Shown: piece after piece, positions 45,565 to 53,639 of the stretch
Numbering within the stretch: position 1 is the stretch's first letter
Layout: each line of letters begins with the position of its first letter
DNA from: CAZMNY01 sp964567745
GTDB taxonomy: Bacteria; Planctomycetota; Planctomycetia; Pirellulales; Pirellulaceae
Direction of reading: 5' to 3'
Length of the DNA: 64,000 nucleotides
NCBI GenBank assembly: GCA_964567745.1
Contig: CAZMNY010000005.1
Location: 62,001-126,000 of the forward strand
The notes under the pieces: generated by a model
What the model was told of the DNA's origin: nothing
What the model saw: the letters and a program-made list of their open reading frames with translations, nothing else
Databases searched by the model: none
Made by a program: the position numbers and the translations under genes

Positions 45565-46221
45565 ATGGGCAACCAAATGATCGAACACCGTACAGTTGAT
45601 ACGTCATTAATGGCGTTCAATCAGCTATTCGCCGAGGCAACTCAGTGCGCATCCGATTCGATGTCTCGCTGGACCAGCGGCACGATATCGCTATCGCTGG
45701 ATGAGGTTCGCGATCTGCCGCTCGAAGATGTGGCCAACGAATTGGAGCTCGGGTACGAGCTCTTGACCATGATCGTGTTGACATTGGACGGCCCTCTGGA
45801 TGGTCAGTTGATTCTGACGTTCGACGAAGAAAATGGTCGACAACTCGCTTCCTCGCTGCTTGGCCGCAAGCCAACCAACGACGGCGACGACGGCTGGTCG
45901 CAAACGGAATGGTCGCCGCTGGAACAATCTGCCCTCAGCGAAACCGGGAACATCCTCGGCTGTGCCTACATCAAGGCTCTGACTGACTTGCTCGACCTAG
46001 AGCTCGTGCCGTCGCCGCCGATGTTCGTTCAGGATTTTGGCGCGAGCATGATTGAGCAGGCTGTCATTTCCCAGTCAGCGGACTGCGAGCGAGCCATTGT
46101 CTGCCGCACGCAATTCAGCCGTGAAGGGAAGGAATTGGATTGGAACGTGTTCTTCGTACCCAGCCAGGCCTTGCTGGAGAGACTCGAGAACGCCTTGGAA
46201 TCGCGTGGCGGCTGCAATTAA
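45565..46221 (+). CDS. cheC: CheC-like CheY-P phosphatase
   Basis: 218 residues from ATG 45565; ATG 45577 is an alternative. The C-terminal half carries the phosphatase signature ExxN (Glu126, Asn129 in SALSETGNILGCAYIKALTD) followed by a Pro at the expected distance (LVPSPP). The N-terminal helix that would hold the first active site has AEATQ (Glu24, Gln27) rather than ExxN, so only one site looks functional. CheC enzymes dephosphorylate CheY-P and are stimulated by CheD, whose gene is next (49 bp away). The family could also be read as FliY/CheX-type, but the CheD neighbour favours CheC. Confidence 0.8.
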   Translation: MGNQMIEHRTVDTSLMAFNQLFAEATQCASDSMSRWTSGTISLSLDEVRDLPLEDVANELELGYELLTMIVLTLDGPLDGQLILTFDEENGRQLASSLLGRKPTNDGDDGWSQTEWSPLEQSALSETGNILGCAYIKALTDLLDLELVPSPPMFVQDFGASMIEQAVISQSADCERAIVCRTQFSREGKELDWNVFFVPSQALLERLENALESRGGCN

Positions 46222-46270
46222 CGAATAGGACGAATCCACAACCGGCAGTTGTGAAATACAGGGGTGCAAA

Positions 46271-46762
46271 ATGAGTTCTGTCGTTGCCACAAAATCGCGG
46301 TTGCCGATGGTCGGGATGGGAGAGACCGTCACGATCGCAGCGCCCGAGGTCGCACACGCCGTTCTCGGTTCGTGTATCGGGCTGGCTCTCTATGATCGAA
46401 AAAACCAGCTCGGAGCGATGGCGCATATCGTGTTGCCCTCATCCAACGGCCGCGCCGGCGCGCCCGGGAAGTTCGCCGACACGGCGATCCCGCACATGAT
46501 CGAATTGCTTAAACAAGAAGGCGCCATCACGACCAAACTTTCGGCCAGGGTTGTCGGCGGTGCCAACATGTTCAAGACGAATGGGCCGATGCAAGTCGGA
46601 AGCACCAACGCCGAGGCGGTGAAACAAGTCTTGACCGAATTGAGAATCTCGATTGTTGGGGAACATGTCGGCGGGCAGAAAGGGCGGCGCATCAGTTTTG
46701 ACGCCGTCAACGGTGGGTTAATTGTCGAAGTCATGGGCGAATCGCCCGTTGTTCTTTGCTAA
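46271..46762 (+). CDS. cheD: Chemoreceptor glutamine deamidase CheD
   Basis: 163 residues. CheD converts receptor Gln to Glu and binds CheC. The catalytic Cys35 is in AVLGSCIGLALYD and the His52 in AMAHIVLPSS; other family blocks are KFADTAIPHMIELLKQEGA, ARVVGGANMF, VGSTNAEAVKQVL and GGQKGRRISFDAVNGGLIVE. It is of normal length and lies between the CheC-like gene and a cheY. Confidence 0.95.
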   Translation: MSSVVATKSRLPMVGMGETVTIAAPEVAHAVLGSCIGLALYDRKNQLGAMAHIVLPSSNGRAGAPGKFADTAIPHMIELLKQEGAITTKLSARVVGGANMFKTNGPMQVGSTNAEAVKQVLTELRISIVGEHVGGQKGRRISFDAVNGGLIVEVMGESPVVLC

Positions 46763-46773
46763 GGAACGTTTTG

Positions 46774-47166
46774 ATGTCCAAGCGACTATTAGTGACTGAT
46801 GACGCCCTGATCATTCGTGAAATGATCAAGGACGTGGCAGTGGAGAACGGCTGGGAAATCGCCGGCGAAGCGAGCTGCGGTGCCGAGGCGATTGAACGCT
46901 ACAAGGAAACTCGGCCCGACTTGACAACGCTCGACCTTGTCATGCCCGGCACGGACGGCCTTTACGCGCTCGAAGGCATCCGCGAACTCGACCCCGACGC
47001 CAGGGTCTTGATCGTCAGCGCCCTCGAGCAGCGCGCGATCCTCAAAGAAGCGCTCAAGAAAGGTGCCGCTGATTTTGTCGTGAAGCCATTCGACAAGCAG
47101 CAACTGGCCGCCACTCTAGAAAAACAACTGGCAACTCTGCCTCAAACTGCATCGGAGAATCGGTGA
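46774..47166 (+). CDS. cheY: Response regulator CheY (first copy)
   Basis: 130 residues from ATG 46774, with AAGGAA upstream. It is a stand-alone receiver domain: acidic pair Asp9-Asp10 (RLLVTDDALIIREM), phosphoacceptor Asp54 (TTLDLVMPGTDGL), Ser in VLIVSALEQ and Lys in DFVVKPFDK. There is no output domain, so it signals by protein contact. Its stop overlaps the next start (GTGATG). Confidence 0.93.
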   Translation: MSKRLLVTDDALIIREMIKDVAVENGWEIAGEASCGAEAIERYKETRPDLTTLDLVMPGTDGLYALEGIRELDPDARVLIVSALEQRAILKEALKKGAADFVVKPFDKQQLAATLEKQLATLPQTASENR

Positions 47167-48161
47167 TGAGTGACGCCAAGAACAATGAAATCCTTCTGGA
47201 AAGCGGCACCAATGAGGTTGAAGTCTTGGTGTTTCGCGTCGGCGGTTACACGTTTGGCATCAATGTCGCCAAGGTGCGTGAAGTCCTGCCGTCCCAGACC
47301 ATTACCGCCTTGCCCAAAGCCCACCCTTCCATCGTTGGGTGCTTTCGACTGAGGGATCATGTGATTCCTTGCGTCTCGCTGCATCGACATCTTCAAGAGG
47401 CATCCGCCACCGAGACGGACGAAGTCACGATTATCTTGACCGAGTTCAATCAGTTTCAAACAGGCTTTGTCGTCGATGTGGTTGAACGCATCCACCGGAT
47501 AAGCTGGGAACACGTCATGGCGGTTCCCTCCATTCTCGCTACCTCAGAATCTCCCGTGACAGCCGTCGCCAAGATCGATGGACGCATGGTCACCATGCTC
47601 GACTTTGAGATGATCGCCGATCAAGTCGCTGGCCAAACCGACGCGACAGAAGTAGTCGACAACCCGCACAACATCGATCGTCAAAGCTTGAAGATCCTGC
47701 TCGCTGACGATTCGACGACAGTGAGAAAGATGGCGACCAAGGTGCTCACCAACAGCGGATACACCAACATCACACTGTTCGAGAACGGCGAGCTGGCTTG
47801 GAATTGGATTCAAGAACGCTACAAGGAAACGGGCGACGTGCGGAAGGTCGCCGACCTGATGATCAGCGATGTGGAGATGCCGAGAGTCGACGGCTTCCGG
47901 TTGACCCAAAACATCAAGACGCATCCTGCACTGCACAAGCTGCCGGTGATGCTCTACTCGTCGATCTTGACGCCGGAGAATCTCAAGAAAGGCGACTACG
48001 TCCAGGCTGACGCGCAAATCACCAAGCCCGAAATCTCGATGATTGTCGAGAAGGCGGACGAGTTGATCCTGAAACTGGGTCTCGAGAATTCCAAGGTCTC
48101 GGCGGGGGCTGAATCCGCCCCCGAGGAACTCGGATTGAAGACGGCGGGAGCCGCAGTATGA
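47166..48161 (+). CDS. cheV: CheV-type adaptor (CheW domain plus receiver)
   Basis: 331 residues from ATG 47166, sharing one base with the cheY stop; GTG 47163 is an alternative. Residues 18-155 form a CheW domain (VLVFRVGGYTFGINVAKVRE, LPKAHPSIVGCFRLRDHVIP, VTMLDFEMIADQVA). Residues 178-310 form a receiver (LKILLADDSTTVRKMATKVL, phosphoacceptor in MISDVEMPRVDGFRL, Ser-Ser in LPVMLYSSI, Lys in AQITKPE), with a longer loop (WIQERYKETGDVRKVADL). CheV couples receptors to CheA and tunes adaptation through phosphorylation. The UbiB-like kinase gene overlaps its end by four bases. Confidence 0.93.
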   Translation: MSDAKNNEILLESGTNEVEVLVFRVGGYTFGINVAKVREVLPSQTITALPKAHPSIVGCFRLRDHVIPCVSLHRHLQEASATETDEVTIILTEFNQFQTGFVVDVVERIHRISWEHVMAVPSILATSESPVTAVAKIDGRMVTMLDFEMIADQVAGQTDATEVVDNPHNIDRQSLKILLADDSTTVRKMATKVLTNSGYTNITLFENGELAWNWIQERYKETGDVRKVADLMISDVEMPRVDGFRLTQNIKTHPALHKLPVMLYSSILTPENLKKGDYVQADAQITKPEISMIVEKADELILKLGLENSKVSAGAESAPEELGLKTAGAAV

Positions 48162-49702
48162 CAACAACAACTCTGGGAAGACTAGCAAGCTACGCCGGTT
48201 TGGCTCGCGACGCGGTCCGCGTCCGATTCATCCAGAGTGACGTTGCGCGCGAAGCCATCCAGCGACATCTGGCTCAGAGAATGGGCAGGCTCCGCGGCCT
48301 CCCACAAAAGCTCGGCCAGATGATGAGCTTCTCTAACGCCGCTGAAAGCGATGGCGAAAACCTCTTCGAGCCTCTTTGCGATCAAGCTGATCCGTTGCCG
48401 TGGAGCGTCGTCCGCCCGATAATCGAGTCAGCTTGGAACCGATCTTTCGACGACGTCGCTGAACATGTCGAGCAGCACGGGCGAGCCGCCTCGCTGGGCC
48501 AGGTTCATCGAGCCACGCTCCACGACGGCCGAGTCGTCGCCATCAAGGTGCAATATCCCGGCATCCGCGACGCCCTCAACACCGATCTCAAAATGCTCGG
48601 CTGGCTCAGCAAGCCTGTTGGCAATCTCAAAAAGGGCTTCAATCTCACCGCGTATCGCGAGACGATTAAAGCCAACTTGGATGAGGAATTGGATTACCAG
48701 CTCGAAGCAAACCGGCAGCGAGAGCTGAACGAGCTGATGAGAGACGATCCCTTCACCGTGATTCCTCAAGTTGTCTCGGAACTGAGTTCAGAGACGGTCT
48801 TGGTCAGCGATTGGGAAGACGGAGACTGCTGGAACGACGTGCTGGCTCACTGGGGCGAAACCGCCAAACGCAAGCTCGCAAACGGAATGCTGCAGTTCTT
48901 CCTTCAAGGGCTCTTCCGGCATGGCACGATGCAAGCGGATTGGCATCCAGGCAACTTGCGGTTTAGGCAAAACGGCTCTGACGTGCAAATGGTGATGTAC
49001 GACTTGGGCTGCACATATCAGCCGAGCCAAGATTCTCGATTGACGCTCGGCCGCTTGATTCAGGCAACCCAAACCGGCGACGAATCACCGCTGCCGCTGA
49101 TGATCAAGCTCGGATTCAACGCAGAGCTGTTAACGCCGTTAGCGGCCAAATTGCCGGCGCTTTGCCGCGTCCTTTTCGAACCGTTTTGCGCCGAACACGC
49201 TTACGACATGGCGGATTGGCGACTGAACGAGCGAGTCAGCGACGTCCTTGGCGACGACCGTTGGAACTTTCGCATTGCTGGTTCGGCCGACCTGGTCTTT
49301 CTGATGCGAGCTTTCCATGGACTCAAGCACTATTTGAGCCATTTGGGGACGCCGATCTTGTGGCAACGGCCGTTCGATTCGATTGTCGCTGGACTGAGCG
49401 GTCAATGGAGTCAACTGGCTCTACCGCATGTCAACACGAATCAGGTTGGCTTCGACGCACTCTCGCGCTACCTCAAATTGAAGGTGGTTGCGGACGGCCG
49501 GACGAAAGTCGAGCTAACGATACGAGCGTCGCAGATCGACAACTTGGAGGAGCTGCTCGACGCAGAACTCAAACTGCGCATCGAGCGTCAAGGAATTGAC
49601 TTGCAAGAGATTATGGCTGGCGTACGACGTCGAGCCTACGCAGCGGGGCCGGTTTTTCAAATCAGTGAAGCCGACAAACAGATTAAAGTCTGGCTCGAAT
49701 AA
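48158..49702 (+). CDS. UbiB/ABC1 (AarF) family atypical kinase inside the che operon
   Basis: 514 residues from ATG 48158, overlapping the cheV stop (ATGA). It has the UbiB/ABC1 hallmarks: the KxGQ motif (LPQKLGQMMS, Lys51-Gln54), the Ala-rich nucleotide loop AASLGQVHRA (109-118), AIKVQYPGI with the VAIK-like Lys129, the long NLDEELDYQLEANRQRELNE helix, QADWHPGNLRF, and YDLGC at the metal-binding position. A C-terminal extension of about 110 residues (FDALSRYLKLKVVADGRTKV onward) lies beyond the kinase core. The family usually supports ubiquinone or lipid metabolism; planctomycetes generally use menaquinone, so that role is doubtful here. Coupling to cheV and cheB suggests a function in signalling or in lipid-linked sensing, which is inference. 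Confidence 0.9.
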   Translation: MTTTTLGRLASYAGLARDAVRVRFIQSDVAREAIQRHLAQRMGRLRGLPQKLGQMMSFSNAAESDGENLFEPLCDQADPLPWSVVRPIIESAWNRSFDDVAEHVEQHGRAASLGQVHRATLHDGRVVAIKVQYPGIRDALNTDLKMLGWLSKPVGNLKKGFNLTAYRETIKANLDEELDYQLEANRQRELNELMRDDPFTVIPQVVSELSSETVLVSDWEDGDCWNDVLAHWGETAKRKLANGMLQFFLQGLFRHGTMQADWHPGNLRFRQNGSDVQMVMYDLGCTYQPSQDSRLTLGRLIQATQTGDESPLPLMIKLGFNAELLTPLAAKLPALCRVLFEPFCAEHAYDMADWRLNERVSDVLGDDRWNFRIAGSADLVFLMRAFHGLKHYLSHLGTPILWQRPFDSIVAGLSGQWSQLALPHVNTNQVGFDALSRYLKLKVVADGRTKVELTIRASQIDNLEELLDAELKLRIERQGIDLQEIMAGVRRRAYAAGPVFQISEADKQIKVWLE

Positions 49703-49726
49703 CAGGAATGGAGACAGGGGCAAGTG

Positions 49727-50830
49727 ATGAGTAACAAGTTGATACGCGTGCTAGTCATCGATGATTCGGCATTGATCCGAGAGATGGTGAGTGACGCAAT
49801 CAATCAAACCGACGCTATGGAAGTGGTTGGAACGGCCAGCGACGGCATTCAGGGTCTTGAGCAGGTAAGACGGTTGCAGCCGGACGTCGTCACGCTCGAC
49901 ATCAAGATGCCCAAGATGAACGGACTCGACACGCTCGACCAAATCCTCCAGACGCGCCCCGTTCCTGTTGTCATGTTCAGCTCGCTCACCCAAAGGGCGG
50001 CGGACATCACACTCGATGCGCTCGATCGCGGCGCCCTTGACTACTTGGCCAAGCCAAACGACGGCGGCTTGAATCAAGTTATCGACGAGCTGCTGAGAAA
50101 AATTCGAGCGTTTGCCGGCGCCGACGTTGAACGCGTTTTGCGGATTCGAAGAGCTCGGGCCGTTCGCACGAAAGCTAGAGTCCAGTCACAAGAGACGACT
50201 CAGGACACCGGCGCATTGCAGAATTCCTGCATCGCGATCGGCATCTCCACGGGAGGCCCGCCCGCGTTGTCGCAGTTGTTTCAGATGTTGGCACCTCCGT
50301 TGCCGCCGATTGTCATCGTGCAACATATGCCGGCTCAATTCACTGGCCCGTTCGCGTTGCGACTCGACGCCATCTCCCCTCTTTCAATCAAAGAAGCTGA
50401 GTCTGGCGACCTGCTCAAACCGAATCACGTGCTGGTGGCACCGGGAGGAAGACACCTCCACCTCGTCCGACAAGGTTCAACCGTGGTTTCCCGCATTGGC
50501 GACGGCGAAGCGGTCAGTCGACACAAACCTTCGGTCGACGTGATGATGAATTGCGCGGCCAAGATATTTGAGAATCGTTGCTTGGGAATTGTGATGACCG
50601 GAATGGGGCGCGATGGCTCCGACGGCTGCGCGGCCATTCGTTCGCATGGCGGCATTGTCCTAGGCCAGGATGAAAAGTCTTCCGACGTCTACGGCATGAA
50701 CAAAGTTGCCTTCGTCGAGGGAAATGTGGACCGCCAGTTTTCCCTTGATGAGTTGCCCGAGTTGTTGAGTCGACAAGTAAACACGATCTTCACAGGAGCC
50801 CGATCCAGGAGATTGGAAACGGCAAAATGA
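49727..50830 (+). CDS. cheB: Chemotaxis methylesterase/deamidase CheB
   Basis: 367 residues from ATG 49727 (GTG 49724 possible), preceded by AGGGG. The N-terminal receiver has Asp12-Asp13 and phosphoacceptor Asp58 (VVTLDIKMPKMNGLDTL). The C-terminal esterase has the triad in IGISTGGPPAL (Ser), IVQHMPAQFTG (His) and VMTGMGRDGSDG (Asp). CheB removes receptor methyl groups when phosphorylated by CheA, opposing CheR. It begins 24 bases after the UbiB-like kinase. Confidence 0.95.
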   Translation: MSNKLIRVLVIDDSALIREMVSDAINQTDAMEVVGTASDGIQGLEQVRRLQPDVVTLDIKMPKMNGLDTLDQILQTRPVPVVMFSSLTQRAADITLDALDRGALDYLAKPNDGGLNQVIDELLRKIRAFAGADVERVLRIRRARAVRTKARVQSQETTQDTGALQNSCIAIGISTGGPPALSQLFQMLAPPLPPIVIVQHMPAQFTGPFALRLDAISPLSIKEAESGDLLKPNHVLVAPGGRHLHLVRQGSTVVSRIGDGEAVSRHKPSVDVMMNCAAKIFENRCLGIVMTGMGRDGSDGCAAIRSHGGIVLGQDEKSSDVYGMNKVAFVEGNVDRQFSLDELPELLSRQVNTIFTGARSRRLETAK

Positions 50831-50969
50831 GGCCGCTCGAAACAGAACTCGACCACGAAGCCGAGGTCGGTCTTTGATTTTAATAACGCGGGCGCTCGTG
50901 CTTCGGCCAACGTCCACGTCAACTCTTTTTTGAACGCACACGCCATCTACAAAACCGAAGGGGAAAGCC

Positions 50970-51332
50970 ATGCCCAAAGTACTTGTTGCAGACGATTCGG
51001 GAACCATGCGCAAGATCATCATCCGCTCATTGAATGCTGTCGGCATTCAAGATGTCGTGGAAGCGGTGGACGGCCAAGAGGCTTTCACCAAATTCCAAAG
51101 CGAGATCTTCGACCTTGTGTTGACCGACTGGAATATGCCCAACAAGAATGGTCTCGACCTGGTCAAGGACATTCGAAACGAGAAGTCGACGGTGCCCGTT
51201 GTCATGATCACGACGGAAGGCGAGAAGAGCCGAGTGCTCGAAGCGATTCAAGCAGGCGTGTCCGACTACCTGCTCAAGCCCTTCACCTCCGACACCTTGC
51301 GTGAAAAACTCGATAAATTCGGCATCGCATAG
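50970..51332 (+). CDS. cheY: Response regulator CheY (second copy)
   Basis: 120 residues from ATG 50970, with GGGGAAA upstream. It is a single receiver domain: Asp8-Asp9 (KVLVADDSGTMRKIIIRSL), phosphoacceptor Asp53 (LVLTDWNMPNKNGLDLV), Thr in VVMITTEGEK and Lys in DYLLKPFTSDTL. The WNMPNKNG block is closer to classical CheY than that of the first copy. It is followed by cheX, so it is the likely CheX substrate. The 139-bp spacer before it has a weak stem (CGACC 50850-50854 with GGTCG 50865-50869) before a T-rich stretch, so it may have its own promoter. Confidence 0.95.
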   Translation: MPKVLVADDSGTMRKIIIRSLNAVGIQDVVEAVDGQEAFTKFQSEIFDLVLTDWNMPNKNGLDLVKDIRNEKSTVPVVMITTEGEKSRVLEAIQAGVSDYLLKPFTSDTLREKLDKFGIA

Positions 51333-51392
51333 TCGTCCGAAAAATGAACGTTAATCGAGTTTCCAATCGCCGCGACTTGCCAGTTCAATTCG

Positions 51393-51899
51393 ATGAAATC
51401 TGAATACATAAACCCGTTCGTCAAGGCCACCATCAATGTCTTTTCGACAATGGTGAACTGCGACCTTGAACGAGGCCCGTTGCAAACGCGCGATTCGTCG
51501 GCACCATTGCACGAGGTGAGCGGCATCATCGGCCTGACCGGACGAGCGGCCGGCACCGTGGTTGTCAGCTTGTCGCGCGAAGTGGCAATTCAGACAACCG
51601 GCGTGATGCTCGGCGAGCGGCCAGTTTCAATCGATGCCGATGTCACGGACGCCGTCGGTGAAATCGCCAACATGATTGCTGGCGCCGCCAAACGGCAGCT
51701 CGAAGAACTGGAAATGAGCGTGAGTCTTCCCAGCGTCATCTGCGGCAAGAATCACAGTCTCTCCTTTCCGACAACAGCCACCACGATTGTGATTCCCTTC
51801 GATTCCGATTGGGGGCCGCTATCTATCGAGGTGGGGTTGATTGCGACGCCCGACTCAACGGAAAAATCGGAACAAGCGGCTGCCGCTGGAAGCGGATAA
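51393..51899 (+). CDS. cheX: CheY-P phosphatase CheX
   Basis: 168 residues from ATG 51393. CheX dephosphorylates CheY-P. The active-site signature is in DAVGEIANMIAGAAKRQLEE (Glu90, Asn93), preceded by the beta region GIIGLTGRAAGTVVVSLSRE. The N-terminal block MKSEYINPFVKATINVFSTM is typical of CheX. A Ser/Ala-rich tail follows residue 155. It is the last intact gene of the cluster. Confidence 0.93.
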   Translation: MKSEYINPFVKATINVFSTMVNCDLERGPLQTRDSSAPLHEVSGIIGLTGRAAGTVVVSLSREVAIQTTGVMLGERPVSIDADVTDAVGEIANMIAGAAKRQLEELEMSVSLPSVICGKNHSLSFPTTATTIVIPFDSDWGPLSIEVGLIATPDSTEKSEQAAAAGSG

Positions 51900-51946
51900 G
51901 TCGGCTGATCCAGTTCCGGCGCCATCCAGTACGAGCCGCAATCGCA

Positions 51947-52547
51947 AGATTTGACGCGTTTATGCAGGCGGACGGTTCGACGACGCGCCGATTCGGGGGG
52001 GTTCGCGACTCAGCCTGCGAATCTCGAACACGTTGGCCAAAATTCTCGGCGGCAAGATGGAAGTCAACTCGAAAGCGTCGGCAGCACCTTTGTAGCCACC
52101 GTCGACGTGGGCGACTTGACTGGTGCCACCATGCTCACGGCGCACGATATCGTTCGCCGCGACGATCATCTGATCGACGCCTTGGAAGTCAAACGCGCTG
52201 CCCCAGCGAAAGCGTCGCTCGCAGGCCTACGAATCTTGCTTGCCGAAAACGGTCGGATAGCCATCGAGCAAATCGATCAAGCATCAATGGACCATGCCGA
52301 ATTTGACGTCGTCCTGATGGACATGCAAATGCCCGAGCTCGACGGATATGACGCGACACGACAACTTCGGCAACAAGATTACTCCGGGCCCATCAACACC
52401 TTGACGGCAAACGCGATGGCGGCGGACCGAACTCGATGCCTCGACGCCGGCTGCGACGACTTCGCCAGCAAGCCCATCGATCGAACGTGTCTGCTCGACC
52501 TGATCTCTCGCCACGCCGCCAACAACTGCAACGCCCAGCCAAGCTGA
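51947..52547 (+). pseudogene. Remnant of a hybrid histidine kinase/response regulator
   Basis: Recognisable pieces occur in three frames. FDAFMQADGSTTRRFGG (51950 onward, frame 2) matches the kinase segment before the G2 box; SRLSLRISNTLAKILGGKME (from 52003, frame 1) continues it with the TGLG part missing; SVGSTFVATVDVGDL (from about 52074, frame 0) ends the ATPase domain. The receiver then has LRILLAENGRIAIEQI, lacking about 28 residues that should separate LLAED from the next ENG, although VVLMDMQMPELDGYDATRQL (phosphoacceptor) and DDFASKPIDR remain. With at least two frameshifting deletions and one in-frame deletion, and no N-terminus, it cannot make an active kinase. A 199-codon open frame remains from 51951. 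Confidence 0.85.
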
Positions 52548-52601
52548 TCGAGGCGAGGCCGTTGTGGCTTCGTCATGAAATGATCGATCGCATCGAGCTA
52601 G

Positions 52602-53639
52602 CTATTTCGAAACGCTGTCGACTTGAAAGCAAGAGACCTGGTGCTCGTCTGATCCCTCCAGGCTAGGCGGCGATTGAGTGCAAGCCGAATCGGCAATCGG
52701 GCAGCGGTCTGCGAACGGACAGCCGGGATAGCGTCGATCGGGGGAGGGCACTTCGCCTTGCAACATGATGCGAGCTTGATTGCGCATCTTGACGGGGTCG
52801 GGAACCGGCGCGGCTGAGAGTAGAGCCTGAGTGTAGGGATGTTTTGGATTCGCATACAGCTCTGCCGACGGCGCCAGTTCGACGATCCGGCCAAGGTACA
52901 TCACGCCCACTCGATCGGCGATATGACGAACAACGGCCAGGTCGTGGGCGATGAACAACAAGGCGAGACCCAACTTCTCTTTCAAATCCATCAACAGGTT
53001 GACGACTTGAGCTTGAATTGAAACATCGAGCGCCGACACGGGTTCATCACAGACGATGAGCTTCGGTTGAACGGCCAAAGCGCGAGCGATGCCGATCCGC
53101 TGACGCTGACCGCCGGAGAACTCATGCGGATAGCGATTCAGGTAACGTGGATTCAGACCGACCAAGTCCATCAACCGCATCGCTTCCAACTTGCGGTTCT
53201 TGGCGTCATGCAAACCGAAAATCTTCATCGGCTCCATGATAATACCGCCGACGGTCATGCGGGGATTGAGCGACGCGAATGGGTCTTGAAAGATGATCTG
53301 CAATTCGCGCCGAAACGGTCGCGTCTCGGCCTCGCTGAGATTATCCACTCGCCGATTGTCAAACCAAACTTCGCCAGCTCGAGTTGCGGCAACCAGATTC
53401 AAGATAGCCCGCGCCGTCGTCGACTTGCCGCAACCCGACTCGCCTACGAGTCCCAACGTTTCTCCGGCATGCACATCGAAATCGACGCCATCGACAGCGC
53501 GAATGATGCGAGGCGGTTGGAACAGGCCCTGACGAATCGGAAAATGCACCTTCAAGTCTTTTACGACCAAGAGCGGCACTTTGGTTTTGAAAGTCGACTT
53601 GTCGGGAAGCCTTGCGGCTGATGTCGCATCATCGTTCAT
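52602..53639 (-). CDS. oppF: Oligopeptide/dipeptide ABC transporter ATP-binding protein (OppF-like)
   Basis: 345 residues from ATG 53639, which overlaps the end of the oppD-like gene; an upstream in-frame start would lie inside that gene. Walker A is GLVGESGCGKSTTARAIL, signature LNRYPHEFSGGQRQRIGIAR in part, Walker B LIVCDEPVSALDVS, with LFIAHDLAVVRHIAD. The C-terminal oligopeptide-transporter extension holds a Cys cluster (GCPFADRCPIADSACTQSPP), a probable [4Fe-4S] site common in OppD/OppF proteins. The substrate could be di- or oligopeptides. Confidence 0.93.
   Translation of the reverse strand: MNDDATSAARLPDKSTFKTKVPLLVVKDLKVHFPIRQGLFQPPRIIRAVDGVDFDVHAGETLGLVGESGCGKSTTARAILNLVAATRAGEVWFDNRRVDNLSEAETRPFRRELQIIFQDPFASLNPRMTVGGIIMEPMKIFGLHDAKNRKLEAMRLMDLVGLNPRYLNRYPHEFSGGQRQRIGIARALAVQPKLIVCDEPVSALDVSIQAQVVNLLMDLKEKLGLALLFIAHDLAVVRHIADRVGVMYLGRIVELAPSAELYANPKHPYTQALLSAAPVPDPVKMRNQARIMLQGEVPSPDRRYPGCPFADRCPIADSACTQSPPSLEGSDEHQVSCFQVDSVSK

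Noticed and set aside
50850..50869. Weak stem-loop after cheB as a terminator
   Set aside because: Only 5 bp of stem and a broken T-run; mentioned with the second cheY but not called as a terminator.
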